64,000 nt of DNA from CTSoil-075 sp964292325 (GTDB lineage Bacteria > Bacillota > Negativicutes > DSM-13327), in assembly GCA_964292325.1 (NCBI GenBank), contig CAXYVG010000001.1, forward strand, positions 24,129-88,128, given 5' to 3'. Below the pieces are notes generated by a model. That model searched no databases and was not told where the DNA came from. It saw only the letters and a list, made by a program, of their open reading frames with translations. The number at the start of each line of letters is the position of its first letter. Within the stretch, counting starts at the first letter, position 1. Shown piece by piece: positions 15,870 to 23,909 of this stretch. The translations under genes and the position numbers were made by a program.

Positions 15870-16113
15870 GTTTATTGCCTCCTTGATTAAATGAAATTGC
15901 CACATTTATAGTTTGTACACTATCAGCAATATTATACTTACCAAAATCCACGATATTTTTTGATAACATATACGGTTTATCGACGATATTAAATACTTTT
16001 TTTGCTCGCACAGGTGCATTATGCCCCAAATCACCATAAAATAAAATCCATGTTACAATGCTACTGCTAATGGCAACAACAAGGGCAAGTAAAAGGTATA
16101 TTTTTTTTCCCAT
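15850..16113 (-). CDS. Small single-pass membrane protein downstream of sigF, unknown
   Basis: This 87-residue protein has an ATG preceded by AGAGGTG. Residues 5-26 (IYLLLALVVAISSSIVTWILF) form one N-terminal membrane anchor, and the remaining 60 residues would lie outside the cytoplasm. No family is recognised. It starts 58 bases after sigF and overlaps the dodecin gene, suggesting co-transcription with spoIIAA-AB-sigF. The Cys near the C-terminus and the basic tail come from the part that overlaps the dodecin ribosome site. Its reality rests on the good ribosome site, the anchor and the tight spacing. Confidence 0.7.
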   Translation of the reverse strand: MGKKIYLLLALVVAISSSIVTWILFYGDLGHNAPVRAKKVFNIVDKPYMLSKNIVDFGKYNIADSVQTINVAISFNQGGNKHGCKSN

Positions 16114-16171
16114 TCTATTTTCACCTCTTACATATATTATGTCCTATTTTTCAAAAAAAATAAGACCTCCA

Positions 16172-16903
16172 TTATGAGGTCTGCATAAATTCTCTAATTA
16201 ATTTGAGAGCATTTTTTTCAATCCGAGATACCTGCACTTGTGACAATCCAATTTGCATACCAATTTCTGCCTGTGTTTTATCCTCAAAAAAACGTAAATG
16301 AATGACCATACTTTCTTTATCTGGCAGGCGTGATAAAATTTCTTTCAATGCTAATTTTTCAAAATAAGCATTATCTTGTCCATCACAATATTTAATTTGA
16401 TCTAGTAGTAATACGGAATCCCCATCACTATGAAAGGCATTGGCATATAACGATGCCGGAGACTGAATGGCTTCAAGAGCAGCTACTATTTCTTGTGGTG
16501 CGAGCACTAAGTCGGTGGCGATTTCAGTGATCGTTGGTTCTCTCCCTAGTATCCCTTGTAATTTTTCCTGAGTACGATGTACGCGGTATGCTAATTCTTT
16601 TACTGGTCGACTGACTTTTACAGGATTATCATCTCGCATAAATCGACGTATTTCTCCAATAATCATTGGTACAGCATAAGTGGAAAACTGAACACTAAAT
16701 TTCATATCAAAACGTTCAATTGCTTTAATTAAGCCGATACAGCCAATTTGAAACAAATCATCCCACTCATATCCTCGATTTGTAAAACGGTGTACAACAC
16801 TTCTTACTAGATTTAGGTTATGTTCTAAAATCGTTTCTTTGGCAGTCTGGTCACCAGCCTGCGCCTTATGTAGTAAAGTTTTTATCTCATCATTTCCCAG
16901 CAT
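16172..16903 (-). CDS. sigF: RNA polymerase sigma-F factor (SpoIIAC)
   Basis: Sigma-F is the first forespore-specific sigma factor and is held inactive by SpoIIAB until septation. Region 2 contains EWDDLFQIGCIGLIKAIERFDMKF and FSTYAVPMIIGEIRRFMRDD, which are hallmarks. Region 3 follows with VKELAYRVHRTQEKL, and region 4 is DKESMVIHLRFFEDKTQAEIGMQIGLSQVQVSRIEK. The 243 residues are normal. The ATG at 16903 is about seven bases after AGGTGG; the ATG at 16909 is too close to it. It is the third gene of the spoIIA operon, 11 bases after spoIIAB. Confidence 0.97.
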   Translation of the reverse strand: MLGNDEIKTLLHKAQAGDQTAKETILEHNLNLVRSVVHRFTNRGYEWDDLFQIGCIGLIKAIERFDMKFSVQFSTYAVPMIIGEIRRFMRDDNPVKVSRPVKELAYRVHRTQEKLQGILGREPTITEIATDLVLAPQEIVAALEAIQSPASLYANAFHSDGDSVLLLDQIKYCDGQDNAYFEKLALKEILSRLPDKESMVIHLRFFEDKTQAEIGMQIGLSQVQVSRIEKNALKLIREFMQTS

Positions 16904-16914
16904 GGCCATCCCAC

Positions 16915-17346
16915 CTAATGCGCTGTATTAACTAAAAATTTCTTTGCCATTCGGACTGTTGTACCGTTATTAACTTCTGAAATAACTTCCAGTTCATCCA
17001 TGAATGATTCCATAAATACAAATCCTAGACCCATTCTTTCTGGATCACTAGAATAAGAAGGTTGCCTTGCTAATGCAATATCTTCAATTCCTTTTCCATG
17101 ATCTGTAATGATGAATTCTAACTTATCCTCATATAGCTTCATAACAAGTTCAATTTGTCCTATTTTATTTTCATAGCCATGTATAACCGCATTCGATACT
17201 GCCTCCGATACTGCCACTCTTATTTCCTCTATTTCATTAAGCGTAAAATCAATCTGAGCTGCAAAAGCAGCAGCAGTCACCCTGGCAATAGCAACATTTT
17301 CACTAAGACTGTACAGGTATATTTGAAACTGATTTTTGATTGCCAT
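16915..17346 (-). CDS. spoIIAB: Anti-sigma-F factor and kinase SpoIIAB
   Basis: SpoIIAB binds sigma-F and phosphorylates SpoIIAA. It has the GHKL ATP-binding fold: the N-box EAVSNAVIHGYEN near residues 48-60, the G1 box DHGKGIEDI near 79-87 and the G2 region ERMGLGFVFMESFMDEL. The 143 residues match the family. The ATG at 17346 follows GAGGAGG. It lies ten bases after spoIIAA and before sigF, the universal order of spore formers. Confidence 0.97.
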   Translation of the reverse strand: MAIKNQFQIYLYSLSENVAIARVTAAAFAAQIDFTLNEIEEIRVAVSEAVSNAVIHGYENKIGQIELVMKLYEDKLEFIITDHGKGIEDIALARQPSYSSDPERMGLGFVFMESFMDELEVISEVNNGTTVRMAKKFLVNTAH

Positions 17347-17356
17347 GATGCCCTCC

Positions 17357-17692
17357 TCATAATGACTCTAAAGCTTCCGCTTCTGAATGGTACAATTTAA
17401 TAATTTTTAGCAGTCCAGACAATTCAAAAATTTGTAATACCGATGTCTGGATATTGGTAACAAGTACATTACCACCTGCAGCATTTATTTTTTTATAGCG
17501 ACCTAAGATGACACCTAAACCTGAACTATCGACAAACCTGACGGCTTCCAAATTAAATAAAACATGTTTTACACCACTTGTCTCCAAGGCATGATCAACT
17601 CGCTCTCTGAACTGATTGGCAACATGCATATCAAGTTCACCTTCCACTCTTACGATTAAAACACCTCGTTTCAAAAATGTAGTGATATTCAA
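17357..17692 (-). CDS. spoIIAA: Anti-sigma-F factor antagonist SpoIIAA
   Basis: SpoIIAA is a STAS-domain protein whose phosphorylation state decides release of sigma-F. The phosphoacceptor loop RFVDSSGLGVILGR is present, with Ser56 and Ser57; one corresponds to Ser58 of Bacillus. The N-terminus reads MNITTFLKRGVLIVRVEGEL. The start is a TTG at 17692 preceded by a run of seven G. It is the first gene of the spoIIA operon and is preceded by a strong sigma-H promoter (17732-17758). Confidence 0.96.
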   Translation of the reverse strand: MNITTFLKRGVLIVRVEGELDMHVANQFRERVDHALETSGVKHVLFNLEAVRFVDSSGLGVILGRYKKINAAGGNVLVTNIQTSVLQIFELSGLLKIIKLYHSEAEALESL

Positions 17693-17731
17693 TATTTCTT
17701 CCCCCCCTTTTGCTTTGCTCTATTTATCACT

Positions 17732-17758
17732 ATTCGCTAAAAGGTAAATTTTTCCTTC
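17732..17758 (-). promoter_or_regulatory. Sigma-H promoter of the spoIIA operon
   Basis: On the minus strand GAAGGAAAA (17750-17758), an 11-base spacer and AGCGAAT (17732-17738) fit the Bacillus sigma-H consensus RnAGGAwww-N11-RnnGAAT at every defined base. It lies 40 bases before the spoIIAA start, as expected for this operon. Confidence 0.85.
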
Positions 17759-17765
17759 TAAAAAT

Positions 17766-17798
17766 AAAAATATGCATATCAAAAATATGCATATTTTT
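17766..17798. terminator. AT-rich perfect hairpin between dacF and the spoIIA promoter
   Basis: A 14-bp perfect inverted repeat (AAAAATATGCATAT with ATATGCATATTTTT, five-base loop) is flanked by A/T runs on both sides. It could terminate dacF transcription on the minus strand. On the plus strand its T-tract merges with the start of repeat copy C. Confidence 0.65.
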
Positions 17799-17800
17799 AT

Positions 17801-17905
17801 TTTTTTTACAAAATCGAAAAGTCTATTACTTTGTTGATTCCAAGTAAGAACAACTAAGGCTTCTGCATACGTCTGATGATTTGGCCGAAGTTAAGTCTTT
17901 TTTTA
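17801..17905 (+). repeat. Interspersed structured element, copy C (opposite orientation)
   Basis: This copy reads on the plus strand: TTTTTTTACAAAATCG, the first-hairpin region ending TTGATTCC, AAGTAAGAACAACTAAGG, and the final hairpin GATTTGGC-CGAA-GTTAAGTC (17878-17897) with seven T. Compared with copy A several bases differ, yet the last stem still pairs through G-U wobbles while the CGAA loop is unchanged. It abuts the dacF stop codon. Confidence 0.75.
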
Positions 17906-19078
17906 TTAGGATATTGAAAATAAGTTAGTCACCATATTTTGCAATGTTCTAAATAAGCTTGCCCGTTCTATTGTTTTTTCTGCTATTAAATCAACTTTGC
18001 CAACTTCTTTTCCATCTCGCATGACTACCAGTTCACCATACTTTTGTCCTTGAATAACGGGGGCAATAATTGTTGAATCAGCAATCACTTTCTTTTGTAA
18101 ATTTTTATTATCCCCTTTTCCAATTAATAAATTTAAGTCTTGCGCTGCAATTAACTGTACTTCTTTCTCCATACCTTTACTAACATAGGATCGCTCAACA
18201 ATTGCGCCAGCCTCTACAATGGGTAGGGCAGAAAATTTTGCAAACCCCCAGTCTAATAATTTCATACTTTCCCGGAGATGAGACCGAGGTTCAGGTGTCG
18301 CAAATACTACAGAGATCAGTCGTAATCCATCACGTTTTGCTGTACCAGCAAAGCAATACTGTGCTTCTTGCGTCCACCCTGTTTTTAAACCATCGCCACC
18401 TTTGTACCACCATAATAATTTATTTGTATTAACTAACCAATTTTTCCCGCCCCTTAGCCAATATTCTTTAATTCCACATAGTTCCATATATAATGGATGT
18501 TTTACAGCTTCCTTGGCAATCAATGCGGTATCATAGGCACTCATATAATGATCTGGCACTGGCAAGCCATTGACATTGGCAAAGTGACTATCAGCAAGTC
18601 CTAGACTATTGGCCCTTTGATTCATCGCTGCAATTGCCGCTTGCTCACTACCATATACATGTTCCATCACAGCAACAGCAGCATCATTTGCACTTACAAC
18701 AGCAATTGCGGTAAGTAGTTCACGCAAATTCATTTGCTCACCAGGTTCTAACCAGATTTGCGAGCCACCTTGATGCCAAGCATTTTCACTAACCGGTACA
18801 ATATCAGTTAATGTAACCCTTCCTTGTTCTACAGCTTCTACTGCTAATAACAATGTCATAGATTTTGTGACACTGGCTGGCGGTAAACGTTTGTGTGAAT
18901 TTTTTTCATACAATACAGTTCCATTGCCATCCATAAGCACTGCGGATTGTGCTGTTGTTTGCAGTTCTGTGACTACTGTTTTTTTATTATCAGCAGCAAA
19001 AGTCTGATTGCAAACCATTACCAATACTATCATGCAAGTCAAAAGCGTAATGATGTTTAGCTTATTGAATCGGCACAT
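17906..19078 (-). CDS. dacF: D-alanyl-D-alanine carboxypeptidase DacF
   Basis: This S11-family carboxypeptidase is expected to trim peptidoglycan peptides during spore formation. A signal peptide ends near residue 28 (QTFAAD). The active-site motifs are S69-V-T-K72, S129-A-N131 and K232-T-G. The PBP5-like C-terminal domain and a short amphipathic tail (RTLQNMVTNLFS) suggest membrane attachment. The ATG at 19078 follows AAAGGAGTG. It lies directly upstream of the spoIIA operon, which is the Bacillus dacF position, so the symbol is supported by synteny. A sigma-F-like promoter is visible at 19109-19137. It is clearly related to, but distinct from, the enzyme at 3673-4830. Confidence 0.92.
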   Translation of the reverse strand: MCRFNKLNIITLLTCMIVLVMVCNQTFAADNKKTVVTELQTTAQSAVLMDGNGTVLYEKNSHKRLPPASVTKSMTLLLAVEAVEQGRVTLTDIVPVSENAWHQGGSQIWLEPGEQMNLRELLTAIAVVSANDAAVAVMEHVYGSEQAAIAAMNQRANSLGLADSHFANVNGLPVPDHYMSAYDTALIAKEAVKHPLYMELCGIKEYWLRGGKNWLVNTNKLLWWYKGGDGLKTGWTQEAQYCFAGTAKRDGLRLISVVFATPEPRSHLRESMKLLDWGFAKFSALPIVEAGAIVERSYVSKGMEKEVQLIAAQDLNLLIGKGDNKNLQKKVIADSTIIAPVIQGQKYGELVVMRDGKEVGKVDLIAEKTIERASLFRTLQNMVTNLFSIS

Positions 19079-19108
19079 AAAAACAACACTCCTTTCCTTA
19101 TTTTTTTT

Positions 19109-19137
19109 AGCTTATCCAAGATAAAAAAACATTACAC
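19109..19137 (-). promoter_or_regulatory. Candidate sigma-F/sigma-G promoter of dacF
   Basis: On the minus strand GTGTA (19133-19137), a 15-base spacer and GGATAAGCT (19109-19117) resemble the sigma-F pattern GYATA-N15-GGnnAnaMT, with one mismatch in each half. Bacillus dacF is a forespore gene, which agrees. Confidence 0.5.
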
Positions 19138-19150
19138 TGGAAATTAGCAA

Positions 19151-19180
19151 TAAAAAAAAGGCTAGTTATACTAGCCTTGG
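19151..19180 (-). terminator. Intrinsic terminator after the pyrimidine-nucleoside phosphorylase gene
   Basis: A stem of AAGGCTAG with CTAGCCTT (five-base loop) is followed on the minus strand by eight T. It is 14 bases beyond the stop codon at 19194. Confidence 0.9.
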
Positions 19181-19193
19181 TTGTTTTCACCAT

Positions 19194-20519
19194 TTACATC
19201 GCAACAAAACCATTTTTGTCAACAATCCCCAGAATTAATTTCGTTTTCGGTACTTGATCCGCACCGATTACAATGGCACTATTTACTAATGACTGTACTT
19301 CTTCTAAATGCGTATTGTCATTACTATGCAAAATAGCCAATGGTTGATCTTTTTTAATGAAATCACCTACACGACACTGCAAGACCAAACCGACTGCTAA
19401 ATCAATTAATTGGTTCTTATATTCACGACCTGCTCCAAGTCTCATAGCAGCGTAACCGATCTGTCTAGCATCAATATATTGTACAAAACCATCGTTGCCA
19501 CTCACAATGACACTCTTCGTATTTGCTTGTGGAAGCAATGTTCGATCGGCAACAATATCTCCATTTCCACCTTGAGCAACGATAAATTCTTTAAATTTTT
19601 GTAACCCTTGCTTATTATCTATCAATTTTTCAAGTCGTTGATAACCTTCATTACGATTCGATGCAATACCAGCCATATTCAGCATATTGGCTCCTAAGCT
19701 TAAACACACGTGACGTAAAGCGGGATGACCACGACCGTCTAAAACATCCATAGCTTCTTCCACTTCTAAACTATTACCAATCGCTTGTCCTAGCGGTTCG
19801 TTCATATTACTCAATATCGCCCTGGTTTCACGCCCTACTAATTGACCAATATGTACCATAGTTTCTGCCAATTTTATGGCATCTTCTATATTTTTCATGA
19901 AAGCCCCTGTCCCCACTTTAACATCAAGTAAAATTTTATCAGCACCAGCGGCAATTTTTTTACTCATAATCGAGGAGGCAATCAATGGAATGCTTTCCAC
20001 CGTACCAGTAACATCACGCAGTGCATACATCTTCCCATCTGCGGGTGCAATATCAGCGCTCTGACCCGTTACGGCAATGTTATGCTTTTGCAAGTTCTGG
20101 ATAAATTCGTTTTGAGATAAAGTAGTTTTAAATCGAGCAATGGATTCTAGTTTGTCGATCGTACCACCAGTAAAGCCGAGCCCCCGTCCAGACATTTTGG
20201 CTACAGGAACACCCGCAGCAGCGACCAATGGCGCTAAAATTAATGTAGTTGTATCAGCAACTCCACCCGTACTATGTTTGTCCACTTTTATTCCAGCAAC
20301 AGCACGTAAGTCTACCATACTACCTGATCTAGCCATCGCCATCGTCAACATTGCTGTTTCTTCTATCGTCATACCTCGAAAAAATACGGCCATAAGCCAT
20401 GCAGCCATTTGATAATCAGCTATTTCCTCATGGGTATAACCATGAATCAGAAAATTAATTTCTGATTCATTTAATATAAAACCATCACGCTTTTTCGTAA
20501 TAATATCTACTATTCTCAT
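19194..20519 (-). CDS. pdp: Pyrimidine-nucleoside (thymidine) phosphorylase
   Basis: This cytoplasmic glycosyltransferase splits uridine, thymidine or deoxyuridine with phosphate into base and (deoxy)ribose 1-phosphate. The phosphate site KHSTGGVAD (about residues 81-89) and the motif SGRGLGFTGGTIDKLESI are the family signature. The C-terminal domain has VGLVLQCRVGDFIKKDQPLAILHSND, normal for this group. The 441 residues fit Pdp. ATG at 20519 follows GAGGT. It is five bases downstream of phosphopentomutase, which uses its product, so the two form a nucleoside salvage pair with xerD upstream. Bacillus has a purine enzyme gene at this place; here it is the pyrimidine enzyme. Confidence 0.95.
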   Translation of the reverse strand: MRIVDIITKKRDGFILNESEINFLIHGYTHEEIADYQMAAWLMAVFFRGMTIEETAMLTMAMARSGSMVDLRAVAGIKVDKHSTGGVADTTTLILAPLVAAAGVPVAKMSGRGLGFTGGTIDKLESIARFKTTLSQNEFIQNLQKHNIAVTGQSADIAPADGKMYALRDVTGTVESIPLIASSIMSKKIAAGADKILLDVKVGTGAFMKNIEDAIKLAETMVHIGQLVGRETRAILSNMNEPLGQAIGNSLEVEEAMDVLDGRGHPALRHVCLSLGANMLNMAGIASNRNEGYQRLEKLIDNKQGLQKFKEFIVAQGGNGDIVADRTLLPQANTKSVIVSGNDGFVQYIDARQIGYAAMRLGAGREYKNQLIDLAVGLVLQCRVGDFIKKDQPLAILHSNDNTHLEEVQSLVNSAIVIGADQVPKTKLILGIVDKNGFVAM

Positions 20520-20524
20520 ATATT

Positions 20525-21700
20525 TTACCTCAAAATTTTCTGCAGAAAACTTTGACCATATGGTAATGGCAGTCCACTAAAGTTTTCTGCAATTGTTGCT
20601 GCCATATCTGCAAAAGTATGACGAATCCCTAGGTCATGACTATTACAGCCCTTAAAATAAGATAGTAATGGTACATATTCCCTTGTATGATCCGTACCAG
20701 GCGCTGTAGGATCACAACCATGATCCGCTGTAATTAATAACAAATCCGTTTCCCGTAATTGATCCAGCAGCATTGCCAATTGACCATCAAATCTTTCTAA
20801 CGCCTTTCCATAACCCCTGGGATCATTACGATGTCCATATCCACTATCAAATTCAACTAAATTAGCCATAATTAACCCCTCATCATTCGACTGGCGCGTT
20901 ATGGTTAATAAAGTCTGCATACCATGATCGTTCGACTTGGTAGGTAGAGAAACAGTCAATCCCTGCTGAGCAAAAATATCACCAATTTTACCGACACCTG
21001 TCACTGTCAAACCAGAATCTTTTAGAATATCTAGGATCGTCGGAATCTGAGGAGTCAAGCTATAATCATGACGATTCGCAGTACGCGTAAAGGCTCCAGG
21101 AACACCAATAAAAGGTCTGGCTATAATTCTACCTACAGCATGCTGACCAATACAGACTTTCTCTCTAGTAATGTTACACATTTCATATAATTGAGGTAAC
21201 GGAATCACATCTTCATGTGCAGCAATTTGAAAAACGCTATCACCGGATGTATATATGATCGGATCGCCAGTTTGCATGTGCTCAGATCCTAATTCATCAA
21301 TAATGGCTGTGCCCGATGCCACTTTATTACCTAGTACACGATAGCCTGTATGTTGTATAAAACTTTTAACCACATCTGGCGGAAAACCATCAGGATATAG
21401 TGGGAATGGTTGAAATATTGGACAGCCAGCCATTTCCCAATGTCCCGTAGTCGTATCTTTGCCTTTTGATATTTCTGCCATTTTCCCAAAGCTACCTATT
21501 GACTTTTGAAGCTTCTTTACACCAAGAATCGGTTCAATAGAACTTAATCCTAAACTTCCTAGTGTTGGCAAGAAAAGACCACCTTGCGAAGACGCAATAT
21601 GAACTAGGGTATTGACATCGAAATCCCCATACTCAGTAGCATCAGGCAAAGAACCAATTCCTACACTATCTAAAACGAGAACAATAATTCGTTTGAACAT
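20525..21700 (-). CDS. deoB: Phosphopentomutase
   Basis: DeoB interconverts (deoxy)ribose 1-phosphate and 5-phosphate, feeding nucleoside breakdown into the pentose pathway. It is an alkaline-phosphatase superfamily metalloenzyme: VLDSVGIGSLPDA at the N-terminus holds the first metal ligand, KGKDTTTGHWEMAG carries the nucleophile Thr, and LLITADHGCDPTAPGTDHTREYVPLL carries the remaining metal ligands. The 391 residues are normal. ATG at 21700 follows AAGGAG. The gene is 38 bases after xerD, as in Bacillus ripX-drm. Confidence 0.97.
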   Translation of the reverse strand: MFKRIIVLVLDSVGIGSLPDATEYGDFDVNTLVHIASSQGGLFLPTLGSLGLSSIEPILGVKKLQKSIGSFGKMAEISKGKDTTTGHWEMAGCPIFQPFPLYPDGFPPDVVKSFIQHTGYRVLGNKVASGTAIIDELGSEHMQTGDPIIYTSGDSVFQIAAHEDVIPLPQLYEMCNITREKVCIGQHAVGRIIARPFIGVPGAFTRTANRHDYSLTPQIPTILDILKDSGLTVTGVGKIGDIFAQQGLTVSLPTKSNDHGMQTLLTITRQSNDEGLIMANLVEFDSGYGHRNDPRGYGKALERFDGQLAMLLDQLRETDLLLITADHGCDPTAPGTDHTREYVPLLSYFKGCNSHDLGIRHTFADMAATIAENFSGLPLPYGQSFLQKILR

Positions 21701-21738
21701 GATATAAACTCCTTAATATATGATGCCTTACTTATTTA

Positions 21739-22626
21739 TTATGCGCGAGGATGAGCTTTATCATACACCTCTTTCAAACGATTATTGGTCACATGAGTAT
21801 AGATCTGGGTAGTAGAAATATCAGCATGCCCTAGCATCTCTTGTACAGACCTTAGATCTGCACCATTTTCCAGTAGATGCGTCGCAAAAGAATGCCTTAG
21901 AGTATGAGGAGTGATTTCTTTGTTAATCGCAGCTTCATGCGCATATTTCTTGATGATTTTCCAAAATCCCTGGCGCGTGAGTCGATTCCCATGATGATTA
22001 ACAAACAATGCTGCCTCTTCATATGTACGTATTAATTTAGAACGTCCCTTATTCTGATAATCTTGTACGCATTTGACAGCAATCGATCCCAAAGGAACAA
22101 TCCGTTCTTTCGCTCCTTTACCATAACACTTTATATAACCAGTTTCCAAATTGACATCTGAAATATTTAAAGCAATTAACTCAGAAACTCTAATACCTGT
22201 TGCATACAATAACTCAAGCATTGCTTTGTCTCTGAGTCCAGTAGGTAAAGAAACACTCGGTTGTTTTAAAAGCTGTTCCACCTCAAGTACAGTCAGAACT
22301 TTCGGCAACTTCTTTTCCAGTTTTGGCGATTCAAGGTTGGCTGCAGGGTCTTTTTCCAAATAGTGTTCACGTACTAAGTACTGATAAAACGATTTTATCG
22401 CAGCAAGATTACGTGAAATAGTTGACACAGCTCGCCCTTTTATCTGAAGACTACTTAAATAACTAAGAATGGTCGTAGAATTAGAATCTTTTAAAATTTC
22501 CATATTACCATTTTGTAAATAAATTTGAAATTGATGTAAGTCACGGCCATATGATTCTAAAGTATTTTGCGCCAAACCTCGTTCAACTTCCAGATAGTTA
22601 ATAAACTGATTAACATAACTTTCCAT
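21739..22626 (-). CDS. xerD: Site-specific tyrosine recombinase XerD
   Basis: XerD acts with XerC at dif to resolve chromosome dimers. The N-terminal SAM-like core-binding domain covers about residues 1-85 and the catalytic domain about 107-290. The catalytic residues are all visible: R146 in ATGIRVSELIAL, K170 or K173 in GKGAKERIVPL, H241 and R244 in HTLRHSFATHLL, H267 in LGHADISTTQ and nucleophile Y276 in QIYTHV. The 295 residues are usual. Conserved synteny with deoB and spoIIM supports XerD (RipX) rather than an integrase. ATG at 22626 follows AAAGGTGA. Confidence 0.96.
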   Translation of the reverse strand: MESYVNQFINYLEVERGLAQNTLESYGRDLHQFQIYLQNGNMEILKDSNSTTILSYLSSLQIKGRAVSTISRNLAAIKSFYQYLVREHYLEKDPAANLESPKLEKKLPKVLTVLEVEQLLKQPSVSLPTGLRDKAMLELLYATGIRVSELIALNISDVNLETGYIKCYGKGAKERIVPLGSIAVKCVQDYQNKGRSKLIRTYEEAALFVNHHGNRLTRQGFWKIIKKYAHEAAINKEITPHTLRHSFATHLLENGADLRSVQEMLGHADISTTQIYTHVTNNRLKEVYDKAHPRA

Positions 22627-22751
22627 TTTATCACCTTTTTCTCCGATTTAACGGTCCTAGAGTAAAAGAAGCTTTTTCTAGTTAATTCCACACATTATTC
22701 AATTTTCCTGTCTGATACTAGGAAGATATATCTTTTTTTTACATCCATTTA

Positions 22752-22958
22752 TTAACTTATCTCTAACATAATTGCCGTCACCCTCAAAGGCTTCTCTAAC
22801 AGGTGTTCTTCGCGCATTTTATGTTCTGGATAATGTATATACCATAATAAACTTAATAATTTAGGCAAAATATACACTAAAATATTTGTTAATATCATGA
22901 TTTTAATCATTACTTTCATTTTTTTTACGATTTTATGACCTGAGAAAGTGAATACCAT
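22752..22958 (-). CDS. Small membrane-anchored protein between spoIIM and xerD
   Basis: This 68-residue protein starts at an ATG with GGGGTGGG upstream. It has one hydrophobic segment (MIKIMILTNILVYILPKLLSLLW, about residues 17-39), then a short charged tail ending RVTAIMLEIS. The position between spoIIM and xerD is that of yqzK (DUF4227) in Bacillus, and size and layout agree. The sequence similarity cannot be judged by eye, so that name is only a suggestion. It is long enough, and its ribosome site good enough, to be real. Confidence 0.6.
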   Translation of the reverse strand: MVFTFSGHKIVKKMKVMIKIMILTNILVYILPKLLSLLWYIHYPEHKMREEHLLEKPLRVTAIMLEIS

Positions 22959-23070
22959 TTACCCACCCCACTTTCTATCTGACTTAACTTTATATCATAT
23001 TATGTATGTCGTTTTTTTTTATGCCTATAAATGTCCATCCTGGCTATTCTCTTCTCTAAAAAACATATAT

Positions 23071-23095
23071 AAAAGCAGGCACTCAATGCCTGCAT
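23071..23095 (-). terminator. Terminator-like hairpin after spoIIM
   Basis: GCAGGCA pairs with TGCCTGC around a five-base loop and is followed on the minus strand by TTTTATATA. The stem lies about 35 bases beyond the spoIIM stop codon. Confidence 0.65.
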
Positions 23096-23130
23096 AGATA
23101 TCACCAAATCGTCTTTATAGCAAGTGAGAA

Positions 23131-23775
23131 TTATTCTTTTATCAACAAAGTGGCAACAATTTTCATGAATACTGGCGAGATATACACCTCTAGTAACGCT
23201 GCTAGAAACATCATCACCAGTAAGCAGATACATAATACAGAATAACGCATTACTTCATACCATATATTCATCTTGCCATAGGTTTTACGCCGTACTAATA
23301 ATAATGAAAATTTAGTTGCTGAAACACTCATCACCAAAATAGCTGGTATGGCAAAAATATTATGTGGAAGTACGGAAGCAATCGCAAATAATAATCCGCG
23401 CACGACATACTCATTAACCAAAAAGCCTACTGTAAAGCCAATAATAAAACCTCGTGTAAAGAGAATAAATAATACAAAAGGTATACCAATAATTGTAAAT
23501 CCTAGCAACCACATTAAAATAATGGTTTTGGCATTATTAAACATAACCGAACTAATTAAACTTCCACCCGAAGAAGTATTTTCAACTCCTTGAATGAGGT
23601 CTTTAAAAAAAATATGCAAATAATGAATCATTTCTGCTTTTTGCTCATCAGGCAACACTCTAATTGCTAGTGCTCCGACTACTACACCCAGAACAAAAAT
23701 AAGAATCATAAAAAAATAAGCCACAATATTTACTTTTAAATAATTACCTATATTTTGACGAAAATAACCCAACAT
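23131..23775 (-). CDS. spoIIM: Stage II sporulation protein M
   Basis: SpoIIM is the membrane scaffold of the SpoIID-SpoIIM-SpoIIP complex that dissolves septal peptidoglycan during engulfment. The product has about five membrane segments: near residues 18-38, 80-105, 108-130, 135-160 and 180-200. The family-type stretches FNNAKTIILMWLLGFTIIGIPFVLFIL and RGLLFAIASVLPHNIFAIPAILVM are present. The 214 residues match SpoIIM. ATG at 23775 follows GGGAGG. It lies between nudF and the small gene before xerD, the Bacillus arrangement, without fur. Confidence 0.95.
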   Translation of the reverse strand: MLGYFRQNIGNYLKVNIVAYFFMILIFVLGVVVGALAIRVLPDEQKAEMIHYLHIFFKDLIQGVENTSSGGSLISSVMFNNAKTIILMWLLGFTIIGIPFVLFILFTRGFIIGFTVGFLVNEYVVRGLLFAIASVLPHNIFAIPAILVMSVSATKFSLLLVRRKTYGKMNIWYEVMRYSVLCICLLVMMFLAALLEVYISPVFMKIVATLLIKE

Positions 23776-23861
23776 GTAACGTCCTCCCTGCTACTTCTGT
23801 TACAATGTATGCAAGGACAACTCGATTTAATCCTTTAATATTTTTTTGGGTATAAAATTAG

Positions 23862-23893
23862 AGGAAGTGGATATATAAATCCGCTCCCCCTCA
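23862..23893 (-). terminator. Weak hairpin after the Nudix gene
   Basis: GAGGAAGTGGAT can pair with ATCCGCTCCCCTC with one bulge, and the minus-strand sequence after it is only moderately T-rich. It may end nudF transcription; the evidence is limited to the stem. Confidence 0.35.
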
Positions 23894-23909
23894 GCTGCTT
23901 TTCGCGATA

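Noticed and set aside
17807..17817. Spo0A box upstream of spoIIAA
   Set aside because: AATCGAA differs from the TGNCGAA core, and the site is within repeat copy C, about 50 bases beyond the -35.
9384..17905. Repeats as a CRISPR array
   Set aside because: Copies are about 105 bases, kilobases apart and in both orientations; there is no regular spacer pattern and no cas gene.
23000..23233. 77-residue minus-strand open frame
   Set aside because: It overlaps the end of spoIIM in another frame and includes the terminator hairpin; no ribosome site.
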